A program made the translations under genes and the position numbers. From contig JAUMIR010000003.1 in NCBI GenBank assembly GCA_030847615.1, positions 60,063,001-60,127,000 on the forward strand: a stretch of DNA of 64,000 nt. The letters run 5' to 3'. This DNA comes from Gambelia wislizenii (Eukaryota > Chordata > Lepidosauria > Squamata > Crotaphytidae). Numbering within the stretch: position 1 is the first letter of the stretch; every line of letters starts with the position of its first letter. The notes beneath the pieces are model-generated. The model did no database searches. It saw nothing but the letters and a program-made list of their open reading frames with translations, and had not been told where the DNA came from. Positions 10,437 to 22,860 of this stretch are shown in pieces.

Positions 10437-11786
10437 CTTCTCATTGGATAGTTCTCTACCCCATCCTCCCTCCTCCATCTGGCACGTCTTACCTGGAGAT
10501 GTTGGATATTAAACCTGGGGGCAAATGGTGGATTTCTTGTCAATAAGGACATTCTAGGGTTTCGATTGAACCACCTTGAGTATGTTCTTCAGACTAAAAC
10601 CCATATCAGATTCATTCCCATGGTAGCTACCACTGCATAAGACCATTTACATAAAGTGTACATGCTCTCCCACCAAAGTATGGTTCCTGCCCTTTGTCAA
10701 TGCTGGAAATAGAATGCTAAAATATGTGGAATCAAACAACTTAATGTTAAGGTTAATATGACAAAAGGAAACACCTCTGCAGAAGTATGGAAAATCCTTT
10801 AATAACTCCTTTTTCTGTTCATTTGCACACTTCAACAGTGCCCAGTTATTAAACTCTAACTTCTGTAAAGCTGGAAATAACTTATTTGACAGTTGCATGC
10901 AAAGTGGGCACAACAGAAAACTACAAAGATCATTATTAATATCTGCTTTAAAATTAGCCACGAGTTCTTTGTCCTGTTTTGTACATTCTGTTTGTCCCTG
11001 TAATGCAAAATTGTTTTATCTTGATCTAAAAATGCCAAATGAACAGCTATGTGGTTTTAAGCCATAGGTAGGTTTGCGTGCCAAAGAACTAAAAGGTGGC
11101 TTTAAAAAACAGAAAGGAAAGCAAATGTATAGTTTCTCTTCCTTAAGAGATGACTAAAATATGAGATTGCAGTATCATTTCTCTCTTGCATCACTGAGGA
11201 AGAATTCTCCCTCAATATGTTCCGTCTCATTCACTTCCCACCCCTAGATGCTGTTTGTTAACATCTACTATATACAGAATAAAATGAACCTAGTAAGGAA
11301 ACTACACAAAAGAAAATGCCTAAATAATAAAATGATATAAATTTGAATTTTGTTTTGTGTGCATTTGACCTTCTGCTATATATCTAAGCCTTAAAAAAAA
11401 AAAATCACATAGTAGCAAGTACGGTCACATAGAGCACTCCCCCTGCTCATGAATGTGGCAAATAACTTTATGGAGTTTGTACACAAACTCTTTTTTTGTG
11501 AAGTTTCCCCCCTTAGAATTATATTCTAAAATATTTTTTATATTTTAAGATAGGAAAGTTACTCAGGGTGCTATTCTAAGCTAGCCACATCTCTATTGAT
11601 GGGTGAGAGAGTTCTGGGTAGGAGAAGAGATGGAAATATGCCTAAGATCATCCGTTTACATCACAGAGGGAGCAGGACAGGTAGACAAGCAGGGAGGACT
11701 GTGGATCACTCAAACTATCTAATCCTAATATAACTGCCCACTCTGGAGCGTTCTTAACCCTTCAGTGCTAGCACTGTTGCACTTCT
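10437..11786. other. Unassigned AT-rich sequence
   Basis: Minus-strand frames at 10647-10961 and 10856-11038 are open but match no family I recognise. Nothing else is supported. Confidence 0.4.
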
Positions 11787-11896
11787 AACAAAATCAAGGT
11801 TTGCTTTCTGGATGATGATGATGATGATGCAATATTTTTGAACTCTGGTTGGCTGAATCTGTGGATGCAGAATCTGTAGATATGGAGGGCTGAGTG
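11787..11896 (+). repeat. Tigger-like MITE right-half fragment
   Basis: 'aaaatcaaggtttgctttc', an expanded (GAT)n, then 'ctgtggatgcag' and 'gatatggagggctga' form the right half of a Tigger-type terminus. It diverges from the other copies in the window. Confidence 0.55.
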
Positions 11897-11944
11897 AACT
11901 AAGGTCAAGGATTTTGGTTCAGTTGATTATGCCCTGTTTCTCTT

Positions 11945-13444
11945 ATCCTTGCAAGGATACTCCTGAACAGATTAGTTCCTGCTATTGCAGAATAACTTCT
12001 TCCTGAAAGCCAATGTGGTTTCAGAGCCAATAGGAGTACTACAGATATGGTATTTGCCCTTAGACAACTGCAAGAGAAATGTAGAGAGCAGAACAAGGGT
12101 CTCTATGTAACATTTGTTGACCTCACCAAAGCCTTCGACACTGTGAGTAGGAAAGGTCTGTGGCAGATCCTGGAAAGACTAGGATGTCCCCCCAAATTCC
12201 TTAAAATGATTATCTTGCTACACAAGGGCCAGCACGGTCAAGTCAGATATGGCGATGCTCTTTCAGAGCCCTTTCTAATAACTAATGGAGTGAAGCAAGG
12301 TTGTGTTCTTGTGCCAACTTTATTTACAATCTTCTTCAGCATGATGCTCCAAAGGGCTACGGCAGAGCTCGAAGAAGACGACGGCATCTATATACGTTAC
12401 CGTACTGATGGTAGCTTGTTTAACTTAAGCCGTCTGAGGGCTCGCACTAAGACACTAAACTATCTAGTCTGTGAACTGCTCTTCGCTGATGATGCTGCCC
12501 TTGTTGCCCACACAGAAGCAGCTCTGCAGCGCCTAACATCCTGCTTCGCAACAGCTGCAGAGCTGTTTGGGCTGGAAGTCAACCTTAAGAAAACACATGT
12601 TCTTTACCAGCCTGTACCACAGGATGAACACCACCATCCCCACATTGCCGTCGGCAGCTCTGTGCTTAAGTCTGTTCAGCAGTTCACCTACCTGGGAAGC
12701 ATCATCTCCTCAGATGCCAAGATTGACAAAGAGATCGATCACAGATTAGCAAAGGTACATAGCGCATTTGGAAGTCTTTACAAAAGAGTTTGGAACAATA
12801 AACACCTGAGGCGAAACACAAACATCAGTGTGTATAGAGCCATCGTACTGTCTATCCTCCTTTATGGATCTGAAACATGGGTCACCTATTGCCACCACTT
12901 ACGACTCCTCGAATGCTTTCATCAGCGCTGTTTACGTACAATCCTAAATATACACTGGACTGACTATGTGACAAATGTTGCTGTCCTTGAGCAAGCAGGG
13001 ATCACCAGCATTGAGGCCATGATATTGAGAACACAGCTGCACTGGGCAGGGCACATTTCTAGGATGGAGGACCATCACCTCCCAAAAATAGTACTCTACG
13101 GTGAACTCGCCACAGGTCAGCATAAGAGGGGTGCTCAAAAAAAGCGATACAAGGACTCCCTGAAACAACATCTCAGGCTCGGCCAAATTGATCACCAAGA
13201 ATGGTCTGCCCTGGCCTCACATCGGGAGGTATGGAGACACACTATCCACAATGCTGCAGCCTTATTTGAGAACTCACACCGAACAAGTCTTGAAGAGAAA
13301 CGACAACGCAGAAAGAATCACAACCTGGAAATATCACCCAAGGAAAACTTCTGCTGTGCTTTCTGCAACCGGACTTGTCTATCTTGGTTTGGCCTTTTTA
13401 GGCCTCAGTGCACTTGCAGAAAACGTGGGATGAGTCCTTCCTGA
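11945..13444 (+). pseudogene. Reverse transcriptase fragment with one nonsense codon
   Basis: The frame continues upstream of the Met at 12047 to about 11945 but is interrupted by TAA at 11993-11995, where the 42-kb copy has GAA. The rest (465 codons) is open. RT motifs visible are FVDLTKAFD (motif A), GVKQGCV (motif B) and LLFADDAALV (catalytic FADD). A C-terminal cysteine cluster CAFCNRTC follows, but the second half of the finger is eroded (the His seen in the sister copy is lost). By eye it is roughly 90-95% identical to the other copy at protein level. The early domains are absent, so it cannot be autonomous. Confidence 0.9.
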
Positions 13445-13484
13445 ATCTTCGTTTGTGAAGAAAAGCCAGAGAGAGAGAGAGAGA
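11945..13484 (+). mobile_element. 5'-truncated non-LTR retrotransposon (Vingi/Ingi-like)
   Basis: This is the 3' part of the LINE found near-complete at 42335-45939 on the other strand. Homology starts near 11945. The tail after the stop codon is 'gaagaaaagcc' followed by (GA)n to 13484, as in the other copy. No target duplication could be identified. Confidence 0.85.
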
Positions 13485-14291
13485 TAACACCCCTCTGAAA
13501 CCTCCCATTAAAGAGATATTCTTCTTCATACCCAGTGAATGCAGAACTAAAGTTAAGAACAGGGCTAGAACCACTGATGGCAACTTATAAGCATGGTTAT
13601 TGAATCTTTGGCCCTAAAAATGTTTTTGATTTCAGTTGCTTGAAGCACCTGCTAGCATAAATAATGGTAAGAATTCTGGGAGTTGTAATCCAAACATCTG
13701 AGACAGGGGAACATTCACCTCTCTAACTGTATGTAAGCTGTTATCCTAATAGTCTTAGATTTTTCTACCATAGAAACTTGAGTTCAGAGGTAAGTGATTT
13801 TTATATCAGGCTTAGAGCCTTTCCAGGTGTGCAAAAGTTGTACACATTAAGAGTTGTGTTTCAAGGCTTAGGACAAGAGGGTTAAGAATGGTGTATAGGA
13901 CTAGGACCTGATCTGGGCCACCACATCCTATTCAAGGATGATCAAGAGGTAACTAAGCCACTAGTGTAAAAAATATGTATTGATGATTAATGGATGTAGT
14001 AGGTGTTCTACAACAGAGAAAAGCTCTCACACAGCCCTGGCTAATGGAAGCCAAAATTCCTTGCAGCTGGAAATGTACTGGTGTCTCCCTGAGTTTCATC
14101 AGGACATCACATCATGGACTAACAAAACTTCCCTAGATAGGTGTGCACCTTACCCCACTCACATGGTGAAGGCCAAAGACCAAAGTTGTCCCAGACAACA
14201 AGTTTGTATAGCAAAGATTTAAACAAAGGAATCCTTATTGCACAAGAACAAGCTTCTCTCTGCACTGCCAGAAGCACGAGAAAAGGACTCT
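13485..14291. other. Mostly unassigned, with a short MITE half copy
   Basis: Near 13670-13715 'tctgggagttgtaatccaaa' resembles one arm of the 'ccagatgttgttggactac' repeat seen at 27255. Nothing else is recognised. Confidence 0.4.
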
Positions 14292-14338
14292 GGACTTTAT
14301 CAGAACAGGCAAATATGGTGTCATAATGACACCTAATT

Positions 14339-15233
14339 CGATGTAAGAAAACAACTGGGACCTATATGCATATGTGGTGGTCCTGTAAAAAAGTACAGAA
14401 ATACTGGAAAAAAATTCATGGTGTTATTGAAAAAATTTTACATTTAAAATTTAACCTGGACCCAAAGTTTTATCTGTTGAGTTTATGTGAAAATCCGGAT
14501 TTTGAATGTAAGTTTGGAAAATTAATATTTCATTTGACAACTGCGGCCAGGATGGTTTTGGCAAGTAGGTGGAAATCGGAAGAAACCCCAGCGGCCGAAC
14601 GTTGGCTAAATAGACTTTGTGAAATTGAACAGATGGATGAGCTCACTACTATTCTAAGAGGCCATAATGTGGAAATAAGCAAGAGGATTTGGAAACCGTT
14701 TAGGGATTATATGAATGGATTATATAAGGTTAAAGATAATTAAGGTTAAAATGAATGGTTGAATATCTTAGTTTAGAAGCTAAGGTGTCTACTGGTTATA
14801 GCTGGTTTAAGCTATTTTTGTTACATAATTGAATATAAGTTAGTTCTTTAAATTCTTTAAACTTAATAGTGTACCTTAAGGAATGAAGTTAATTTACACA
14901 GGAAGCTTAGCTTCAGGACTTTCATAATGAAAAGTGCACTAAAAAGGGAAAAAAAATTTAGGACCGGTCCCCCACTCCAGGAAGTTTTGTTGATTATTTG
15001 TTATATGTGTATTGTCATATAATGTGTCATCGTAGCTGTGTATTGTAAGTCAGGTATTGTAAGTATATGCTATTTATGTTGATAGATAGGATAGAGATGT
15101 ATTTGGTGTGTTATATGTGTTTTCTGATATATCTTGTGCATTATTTTGTCTTTTATGTCTATTGTATTGTATATCGTACAATGTTATTAGTTGTTTGTGG
15201 TTATTTTAATCAATAAAGCTTTAATAAAAAAAA
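14339..15233 (+). mobile_element. 5'-truncated L1 LINE with target-site duplication
   Basis: It is flanked by 16-bp direct repeats differing at one base: ataatgacacctaatt (14323-14338) and ataatgacgcctaatt (15234-15249). It contains the end of ORF2, roughly 490 bp of 3' UTR, an AATAAA at 15212 and a short A tail. This is a typical target-primed, 5'-truncated insertion into the older inverted-repeat element. Confidence 0.85.
14366..14743 (+). pseudogene. L1 ORF2 C-terminal fragment
   Basis: An open frame of 125 codons to a natural stop. HMWWSCKKVQKYWKKIHGVI and later LTTAARMVLASRWK are characteristic of the L1 ORF2 C-terminus (the CCHC/H region follows a W-W-x-C core). The endonuclease and RT domains were lost by 5' truncation. 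The frame shows no stops or shifts, suggesting a fairly young insertion. Confidence 0.85.
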
Positions 15234-15766
15234 ATAATGACGCCTAATTAACATGAAAGAACATGCATACCAAATGATGTCATCCTTTCATGACTTTGTA
15301 CTGTCCAAAAGCTGCTCCTTTTTATTGATGGGCCAAGCTGTCAATAAATCTCCCGTGTCGCTTTGTTGCTGGCATTGCCGGCATTTGAAACCTTGCGCCA
15401 TTGTGCTTGAGTGAATACAGCATCAATGACAGAACATTTCTGGATGAGATTGTGACAGCCAGGTAGGGGACACTCTTTTTATGAACCTCCCCAGTGTACT
15501 TTTAACTTTTAAAGTGTGTTTCTGTGCTTGTGTGAACATTTTATGTCTTCATTTTGCTTTATTTTAAAATTTTGCCTGTTTGCGTCTTCTCACAGGAATT
15601 GGCGAGATCTCAGACCAGGAAGTAAATGGAGCTCCGTTCCTGATCTGTTTATGCTGGGGCTGCCTCTTTAAGGTAGGAGTGATAAAGGGAGTTCTTTTGC
15701 CAGCATAAAAACGGTTGAAAATATGCCAGCAAAAGAACTTTTCTGGAGGGTGGTCTGATAAAGTCC

Positions 15767-16907
15767 TCTCTCTCCTCTCCCAGTTTCTGACAAGAAAGTT
15801 ACAACTGCATGTGTTTTTACCTACTGAAATGCCATGCTGAGGTAAACAGTAAGGCCTAGGTATAGTGTTATATTTATGTAACTCCATAACTTTTTGGAGT
15901 TGTGAAAAAGTGTTCTGTGCACTGTACATATGTCCATGACATATTTGCTTGATACACTAACAAGGACCACACTCCGAACAAACACTAAATCGAGTAAGGG
16001 TAGAAAGCAATAACAAACTGGGGGAAACTTACAGTTTTCCAAAAGGGCTTTGCAAGTAAAAATGGAGAGTATGCAGAGTTGGATAGGAGAGAGGGGTCCA
16101 GAGATGAGATGAGGGAAGTCAGGGAGAGGGCCTATTTAAGGATACATTCAAAGTGGCTTAAAAATGAAATCTGGCAATAAAACTCATTGGGAAGCATTGG
16201 ATTTTCAGAGGACAGCCTGGTGAAAGAGAGAATGGAGGTAGAAATTAGGAGTGCATTGACAAGGGTTGGCATTAGTCACCAGCATTGCTGAGCAACCTGA
16301 TGGTTTCTGAAGCCCCCAGCCAGCTTCCCTCTCTCTTCCTTGCTGTTTCTGTCTGTTCTGCTCTGTCCTGTTCACTCAAAGGAGGAAATACAAAGACTGC
16401 TTTCAGAGCTGCTTCCTGAAAGTAAAATTAACATATGTTTATTCAAATAGGTATGCTATCTGCAGCTGAGGCTTTTCATAAAGTTATTATTAGAGTGCGG
16501 ATAATTGCAACCATTTGTAGCAGAGGTGTTGGATGACAGTCTAGAGCTGTTTAAAAAGGTTTGACAGAGGAGTGCCAACATGGAGCATCCCATGGAAATA
16601 TAAACACCCACAATGTTATGACTTTTCACAGCCATAAGTTCTTGGGATTTAATAAAAGAATGACTTCTGCACAAAAGCTTTATTAGGCTAGTAAGTTCTT
16701 GTAACATCCTTTACGGAGCACAAAAGCAGCATAAGCAGGGACATGAAGGGCATCACAAGTGAAAGTTATGGGCTTTTTTGTGTCTCCCTTATGAGCTGTG
16801 TGAGGGTGGAAGAAGATTTCAGACCCCCTTTTCCTGAATGCAATCTTGTTCCTTTTCTCCTCGCACAAAATCTTCAGATACACAATTATGCAAAAAGCTT
16901 GCAAAAG
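15767..16907. other. Unassigned sequence
   Basis: No gene or repeat recognised. Confidence 0.4.
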
Positions 16908-16931
16908 TCTCTCTCTCTCTCTCTCTCTCTT
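16908..16931. repeat. (CT)n microsatellite
   Basis: About 12 dinucleotide units. Confidence 0.95.
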
Positions 16932-16984
16932 TTTGAAACTGAAATTTCCAGGCTCCCCAGCCATACTTAAACATAATCTGCTCA

Positions 16985-17115
16985 ATATTAAAACAACAAA
17001 AAATGTACAGCATCTTGGTATTGGTATTTTAATTTTTGTAAGCCGCCCCGATTGTTTTTAACAGAGTGGTGGGATAAAAATAAATTTTATTATTATTATT
17101 ATATTATTATTATCT
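16985..17115 (+). repeat. LINE/SINE 3' tail with (ATT)n
   Basis: 'ttgtaagccgcc', then 'gtggtgggataaaaataaa' and a (TTA)n run form the common squamate L2-like 3' end. Confidence 0.6.
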
Positions 17116-19300
17116 TATACAACAATCCACAAAATGATAGAAAAGCTCTATATGAAACACACACTGTTCAAAAAGAGAAACAGACATTTGGAAAGACCTG
17201 TCTAAACCCAGTCTTAATGCATCTAAAAATCAACTCTAAAGTTAGTAAGGAGAGAGTTCCCTCAGACAGGGGCTGTGGAATTTAATTTTTTTTCCTGGTG
17301 ATCATGGAATAGATGAAGGAACGTTCAGGAAGCACTGCAAAGTATCTCCCCAGATGACAGCAATGCAGGGACTTGCAGGTAAGTTATTAAATTTGCTTAC
17401 TTGCAGGCACATCCAGGGAGAAGGCAAAATACTTTTCACATTCAGTTTCACTGAAACATCTTTATATATGAAGACTCTTGCAAGCAAAATGTATACTTAG
17501 ATGTCCCCTCCTTACGTTTAATGTAGGTTACTCCCAGCAGATAACAGGCAGCCTTTATTATTCCTGGGAGGGCTCAAAGACCATAGCTGTCTTGATATTT
17601 CTTAGTGCTTCATCATTTAGTAAACTTTTGACTGATAATGCCAGAAGAGGCTCAACTGTGTAGGAGTCTTCGTGGTCTGGTATTGGCAGTTTTTTTGTTC
17701 AGCCCCCCCCCATCATAGGCTTAGTGGCCTTGACACCCCCCCCCCTCCATTCCAGGGTTCATGCAGCAATGGCTGGGTAGGGGGACTCAAGGAAAGACAG
17801 AGCCGGGGCAACCTGGTCCCAAATAGCTTGGGGCTTTATATATAGACAACAAAACCATATACTTGGCCCAGTAACATTTTGACAGCCAGTGCATTTGTTC
17901 AAGGAAAAGTGTTATCTGCCACAGTCAGCCACTCTTATCTTCTTTGTTCTGTACTAGATGCAGCTTGCAAACCAACACCAAAGGTTGTTACTATTGTGGT
18001 ACATCTCTTGCTGATTTCTGAATTTGTAAAATGTGGGTGGTTCCATGAAATGTAGATGCAAGATAATGAAATGCTTTCCACTGCAACTTAACTTCTGCAG
18101 CATTGAAAAATAATTCTTACCCTATTTCTGCCCCCTTTTACTTTTGCTTCTTGTCTGCCCTTAACTGCTTGAAGAGTTTGATCTGTCATCCATTGAGACT
18201 TCTCCTTCTGTTTGGCTGCAGACAGTGTCTTTTTGCATTTCTTCCTGACAATGTCCCTGGCTTTAGTCCAGAGTTCTTCGGGCTCCCAGTCAATTACTAG
18301 TGCAAATCTATTTTTTTACTTTATCTTTAAATTCTACAGGGATGTTCTTCAGGTTATATTTTGGCATGCTGATTGCTTTCATGTTCTTCTTTAGCTTTAC
18401 TCTAATTTTTCATATTGGCAGTTTGTAGTCTGTGCTACAGTCTGCTCCTGGTCTTGTTTTTGCAGAGACAATGGACCTTCTCCATCTTCTGATTCCAGTT
18501 ATGTAGTCTATTTGATTTCTATATTGGCCATCAGGTAATATCCATGTATACAGTTGTGTCTCTGGTTGCTTGAAGAATGTGTTTGTTATTAACTACTGTT
18601 GGCCTTGCTAAATTCAATTAGTCATATAGGATACTCTAATAATTTTTTTTACAAGCTGTAAATAACTGAGTTCTTATCAGAATTTAGTAAAAAGACAGTT
18701 TCTAAGAATCTGGCTAGTGGGACTCCCCCTTAAAAAATGTCTCGATTGTGATTGTTTGGAATTTCCTTCTTGAGAGGACCAAAAAGTTAATTAATTAATG
18801 ATGACTCAAATTCTTAACCTCAACTCCCCCACTTCCTCAAATGCACTTAAGGTTGATGGAATTTTTTCCCTTCCATTTTACCTCTAAGCTTTGCCTGCCA
18901 AAGCTTATTCAATGTGTATATATTAGAAAAAATGTATTTAATATAATACGGTACAGCTAAATAAGATTCAAAGCTGTACAATAGTTTTGTTTGGCACAAA
19001 CCATTACTAAACATTCAGGTGCTGTTTCAAATCTCTCTCACTGAATATATGTTGTAACCATAACTTAAATTCAGTATTGAAGGATCTTGCACCAGGGTGG
19101 GTCAAGTGGGAATCTAGTCTGATCTGTTTGATACAGGAATAGTAGAGAAAAGGTTAGGAACCTTTCCTTGATGTCAAATTTCTCTGTGCGCAAGGAGCTG
19201 TTTTGATATAGAATTGTAGTCAATCAAGTGAATCGAACTGAGGTGAGCTATAGACAAAATGCTGGTTTACACAGCAAGCTACTGTTTGTGAGAACTAAGA
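17116..19300. other. Unassigned sequence
   Basis: No supported gene or repeat. C-rich runs near 17700-17750 are low complexity. Confidence 0.4.
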
Positions 19301-19307
19301 ACAAAGG

Positions 19308-19520
19308 AAGCTACCTCATACTCTATCTAGGCCAGTATTGTCTCTTCTGACTGGCTGCAGCTCACCAGGTTTTTACACTGAGAACTTTAGAGTAAGAAGC
19401 CCTGAGTTACTGTGGCCATTTTAACCAGATACTTGAACTTTTTTCTGGAGATGTCTGGGAATGAATATGGGATCTTCTATATCCAAAGCATACAGGGAGC
19501 TGTATTTATGGTTGTAGATA
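19308..19520 (+). repeat. Old reptilian SINE-like repeat
   Basis: 'ggaagctacctcatactc', 'ggccagtattgtctcttctg', 'gactggctgcagctc' and 'gggatcttctatatccaaag' follow the layout of a widespread amniote tRNA-SINE read in reverse. The copy is strongly diverged. Confidence 0.45.
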
Positions 19521-19639
19521 GCTGTAGCACATCATGCTACGTCTTATTTGCTCCCTAAAAACAATGCTAAGTCAACAACCAGTGAGAAAATACTCCCATC
19601 ACACTGGCGGAAGGGGCAAATCTACTTCTATTATCTATA

Positions 19640-20040
19640 GCAGGAGTGAGCTATAAAGTGTGGTTCCCGTGGATCAAAAATATTTTCCAAAATTTTCTTT
19701 TCAATTTTTTCCAGGTTTTGTTTTGCTCTGAAATGTCCAAAAATGACCTCTAGGAGTGTGTAGAGGGCATTTCCGCCATGTTTGGAGCACCACTGGACAC
19801 TCCCCCCCAGGTCAAAACAAAACTTTGTAAAATTTTGAAAAAAATGTTTTTGCTTCAAGATGCCCCAAAATGCCCTCTAGAGACCCCAAAATGCACAAAA
19901 ACATGCCCCATGTCCCCTAACAAAATCTGTCTGTCTGTTTGTCTATCTATCTATCTAGCCAGAGCAAAAGTGGTGGGAGGTACAGCCCTACCAAAGTGTC
20001 CTGGGGGCAGGGGCTAATGTCACCTCCTAGTCTTCCACAG
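19640..20040. repeat. Dispersed repeat with (CTGT)n(CTAT)n tract
   Basis: It begins 'caggagtgagc' like the region at 53735-54055 and shares general composition. A tetranucleotide tract lies at about 19926-19958. The family is not identified. Confidence 0.35.
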
Positions 20041-20144
20041 TTGCCCTTGCCAAATGCAAGGGAACCTAGGGAGGCAGGTTCCCTTTGACAATTCTGCAGA
20101 AGGTAAATATGAAACAAAATAAACTTTCCCCATCCCTTTTTATG

Positions 20145-20262
20145 ACAACCTGTAGATGGTGGTTAAGGTGAGTCTTTATGTTAACTAGAAAAATCCATTA
20201 GCAAAAAGGTTCACCTTTACCACCATCTCCCACAGGTCTGGAATGGGAGACCACCTGAAACA
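20145..20262. mobile_element. Palindromic MITE fragment ('gctaa' centre)
   Basis: 'gatggtggttaaggtga' pairs with 'tcacctttaccaccatc' around a 'ttagcaaaaagg' centre. The same palindrome core recurs at 21378-21470 and 60243-60372. Confidence 0.6.
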
Positions 20263-21265
20263 TGCAGATGTCATGTGATAAGGCAAGGTGGGACGCACTA
20301 CCCTTGGGCTTTACTCACGCTTCCCTTCCCTCATGCAGTAAGCCCCTTACTTTCCTGATAGCATACATATTTTGAACATGGATCCAAAAAAAAATAATAG
20401 CAAGCAAGATGACCCCTAAGTGGCTATGCAAACAAACAAAAAAATGTGTTTAGGAAAATGCTGTCATGGATGGCATACTTATAATGGTTATATCTCAGTA
20501 AGAATAAGGCATTTTTGTCAATGACCAAAAAAAGTGTAAAAAGCAAGTAGCTATTCATGCTGTCTGACTTGATTAAGGAGGAGGTCAGGCTTGGTTTCAA
20601 ATCCTCTTTGAATGGAATCTCAGTTCATTTTCTCATTGTCTCCCCAGCAGTGGCTTTGAATAGATCTGAAATAGTAACTATGTTGCAAGAGATGAGTGTT
20701 TTCAGTTAACTCTTCTTTACAAGCTGGTTAAAAACTGTGAGATAGTAAGGGCCACCGGAATGTCTGATTGGTACATGTCACAATGGCTTTATTTTTCAAA
20801 CCTAGTTTTCCCCCCAGTTTCATTCTTTGGCAGTTTCAGACACAAGTATATAGAAATAAATTATATGCCTTTTCTTAGGGGCTATTCAGGCATACCATTT
20901 GTGTTGGCCCACTGGTGGCTTTGCATTTTGCTTACTGTGGGCTACTTTGAGCTTATTCTCTCAATTTCCATTTTTCAAGATTTTTTTTTTAAAAAAAGAA
21001 ACCAGTATTTTGGGGTGCCATCTGGTGTGCCTCATGATGGGAAAAAAAGTCTCTGGAAGTGCCAGTTTTTGTTCCTGTACAAACTGATTTTATTTTGGAG
21101 ATCCATGTGATGTCTTCTTCATCCCAAAGTATTTCCTGGGAGATCACAGCATTATCAAATACTTTTTATTCCTGCTCCACAAATTGGTGTAAATTAACCC
21201 AATACTTTCTGAAATGAAGTGTATCAATTAACAGTTTCTGAATCGATACACCTATTAACAATTAT
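20263..21265. other. Unassigned sequence
   Basis: The 116-residue plus-strand frame at 20760-21110 is hydrophobic but has no recognisable family features. Confidence 0.4.
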
Positions 21266-21475
21266 TCAGGGGCTTATCGCACAAGGGAAGTGAAGTGGAA
21301 ATAAGGTCCAAGAATAGCACATCCCACATTGTTTATCACATAATGTTGGGGTGGTTCAGCTGTTCTCCCATTCCAGTCCCATGGGAGATGGTGGTAAAGG
21401 CGAGTCTTTTTGCTAATGAGTTTTTCCAGCACCCCTCTTGCCTTTTTGCTAATGGGTTTTTACAGCTAACAGTTA
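21266..21475. mobile_element. Palindromic MITE fragment ('gctaa' centre)
   Basis: 'ccagtcccatgggagatgg' and 'tctttttgctaatgag' match the family at 60029-60410. Here the tail segment 'cctttttgctaatggg' is duplicated. Confidence 0.55.
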
Positions 21476-21899
21476 TTTCCAGCCTCTGACTGGCTTCCCT
21501 CTTGCCCTCTTCCTAAGTAGGAAAACCTGGCACATGCTCAGCAGCCCTCCACCAATCTCCCACTTTGTGTCCAGTAATCTCCCATTTTGTGTCTGCATAA
21601 AGACACCTATTATGTGTAAATGTGCCTTTGAAGTGATTGTTAAGCAAGGACTTTGGTTGTGCAGCATTCATGCAATGTGCAAAGAATCAGTCTCCTGCTC
21701 CTTGGTTCAGCAAGCAAGTCCCTAGGAGTGATTAGCTATTGAGCCCTAGATCCTATCCAGACCCTACTAGTATGACTGCTTCCTTATCACCCCACTTATT
21801 TGGTTATCCTGCCAGATGTGAGAAGGGATGTGTGCTTGCTACCTGGCTCCTGATTGAAAAGGCATAGTAAGAGCTGTAGCAGCTCAGTCTCTGCCAGGA

Positions 21900-22860
21900 G
21901 CTCTAACAGGAGCCATTGCCCCTGTTCCTGCCCTTAGAATATAGGAGACAGGCTGCTATGGACTGTTGTTCAGCGCAAGCCTTCCCTACTGCACAAGAAA
22001 GCTCTTATGAGGGCTGTTTATCTGCTCAGGTAATCCTTATGAAGCTGTTGAATCTCTTGCTGCTAAAGATTTGTCCCGAATCTTGCTTTCCCATTACCAC
22101 CATCAACAGTGCCACCACCATGCTCCTAGACCAGTCTCAGGATGAGGTCACTGTCACAGTTGTCACTTCCTTCCTCATCACCACTGTTGCTGCCAGCACC
22201 ATCACTTCTTGCTATTCTTCTGTTGCTTGTCCTGTCTTGGGAGCCAGCCAGGAGCAAGTATGCAGAGAAGTCTACTAGATGGGTGAAACAGAAGCTTACC
22301 AGCTGGTGTGTATCATTACCACAGTCCAGGCAGCAAATAGTTATCAGAGTCTAGGCAGTCCAGATCAGTAGAGTAAGTTAGTGAATCTAAGGCATCAGTC
22401 TGAGAGATTATCTAGTAGCGCAGTCAGTCCACAAAGTCAAAGAAGCAGGAGCAAGGGATCAAAGAGATGAGCAGGTTACTTCTTCTGGAAAAGTCGGATG
22501 TCAGCAACACCTGGCCAAGAGCAAGGCAGACATACTTATGGTCTGGAATCCTCTCTCAGCTGTTGCCTGATTAATGAACATTTGGTATAAAGCCACTCAG
22601 AACGTCACACACTCTCCTGTTCCTGTCTGTGTTGAATTTCTGTTGGGATGGTCTGGTTTGTATCTGTGTCTTCTGGCTTCTGGGGGGTATCCCTGTTTCT
22701 CTCCTGCCCTTCCATTTCCCTGTCAGGATCTGCCTCTGAGTCCTGAGAGCTAAGGCTGACACCCTCTTCATCTGTCTCACTGTCTGTGCTGTAATCCAGA
22801 TTGAGGGTCTGGGAGAAGGGCATGACACTGCTCCTTCAACAAAGCTCTGAAGCCGCATAT
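21900..22860 (-). mobile_element. Candidate LTR-type retroelement remnant
   Basis: Minus-strand frames at 22605-22823 read an acidic, Asp/Glu/Ser/Gln-rich segment (for example DYSTDSETDEEGV). LTR-like sequence rich in 'gcctggactg' and 'ggactgcctagac' runs down to about 21900. The layout matches 4020-4990 and 33830-34880. No enzymatic domain is visible and the class is uncertain. Confidence 0.35.

Larger units (their letters stand above)
14292..15766. mobile_element. GGACTTTATCAGA-type inverted-repeat transposon hosting an L1
   Basis: The left terminus GGACTTTATCAGA and right terminus 'tctgataaagtcc' are flanked by TCT on both sides (14289-14291, 15767-15769). The L1 fragment 14339-15233 is inserted 47 bp from the left end; without it the element is about 560 bp. 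The core 'gcgtcttctcacaggaattgg' and 'aggaagtaaatggagctc' matches the GGAGATTATCAGAC family in reverse complement, so the two terminus types share a body. Confidence 0.75.

Noticed and set aside
10647..11038. Minus-strand cysteine-containing frames as a possible retropseudogene
   Set aside because: No protein recognised; overlapping frames in AT-rich sequence. Could be revisited with a database search.
15564..15929. 121-codon minus-strand frame as a gene
   Set aside because: Lies mostly inside the right end of an inverted-repeat transposon and crosses its boundary.
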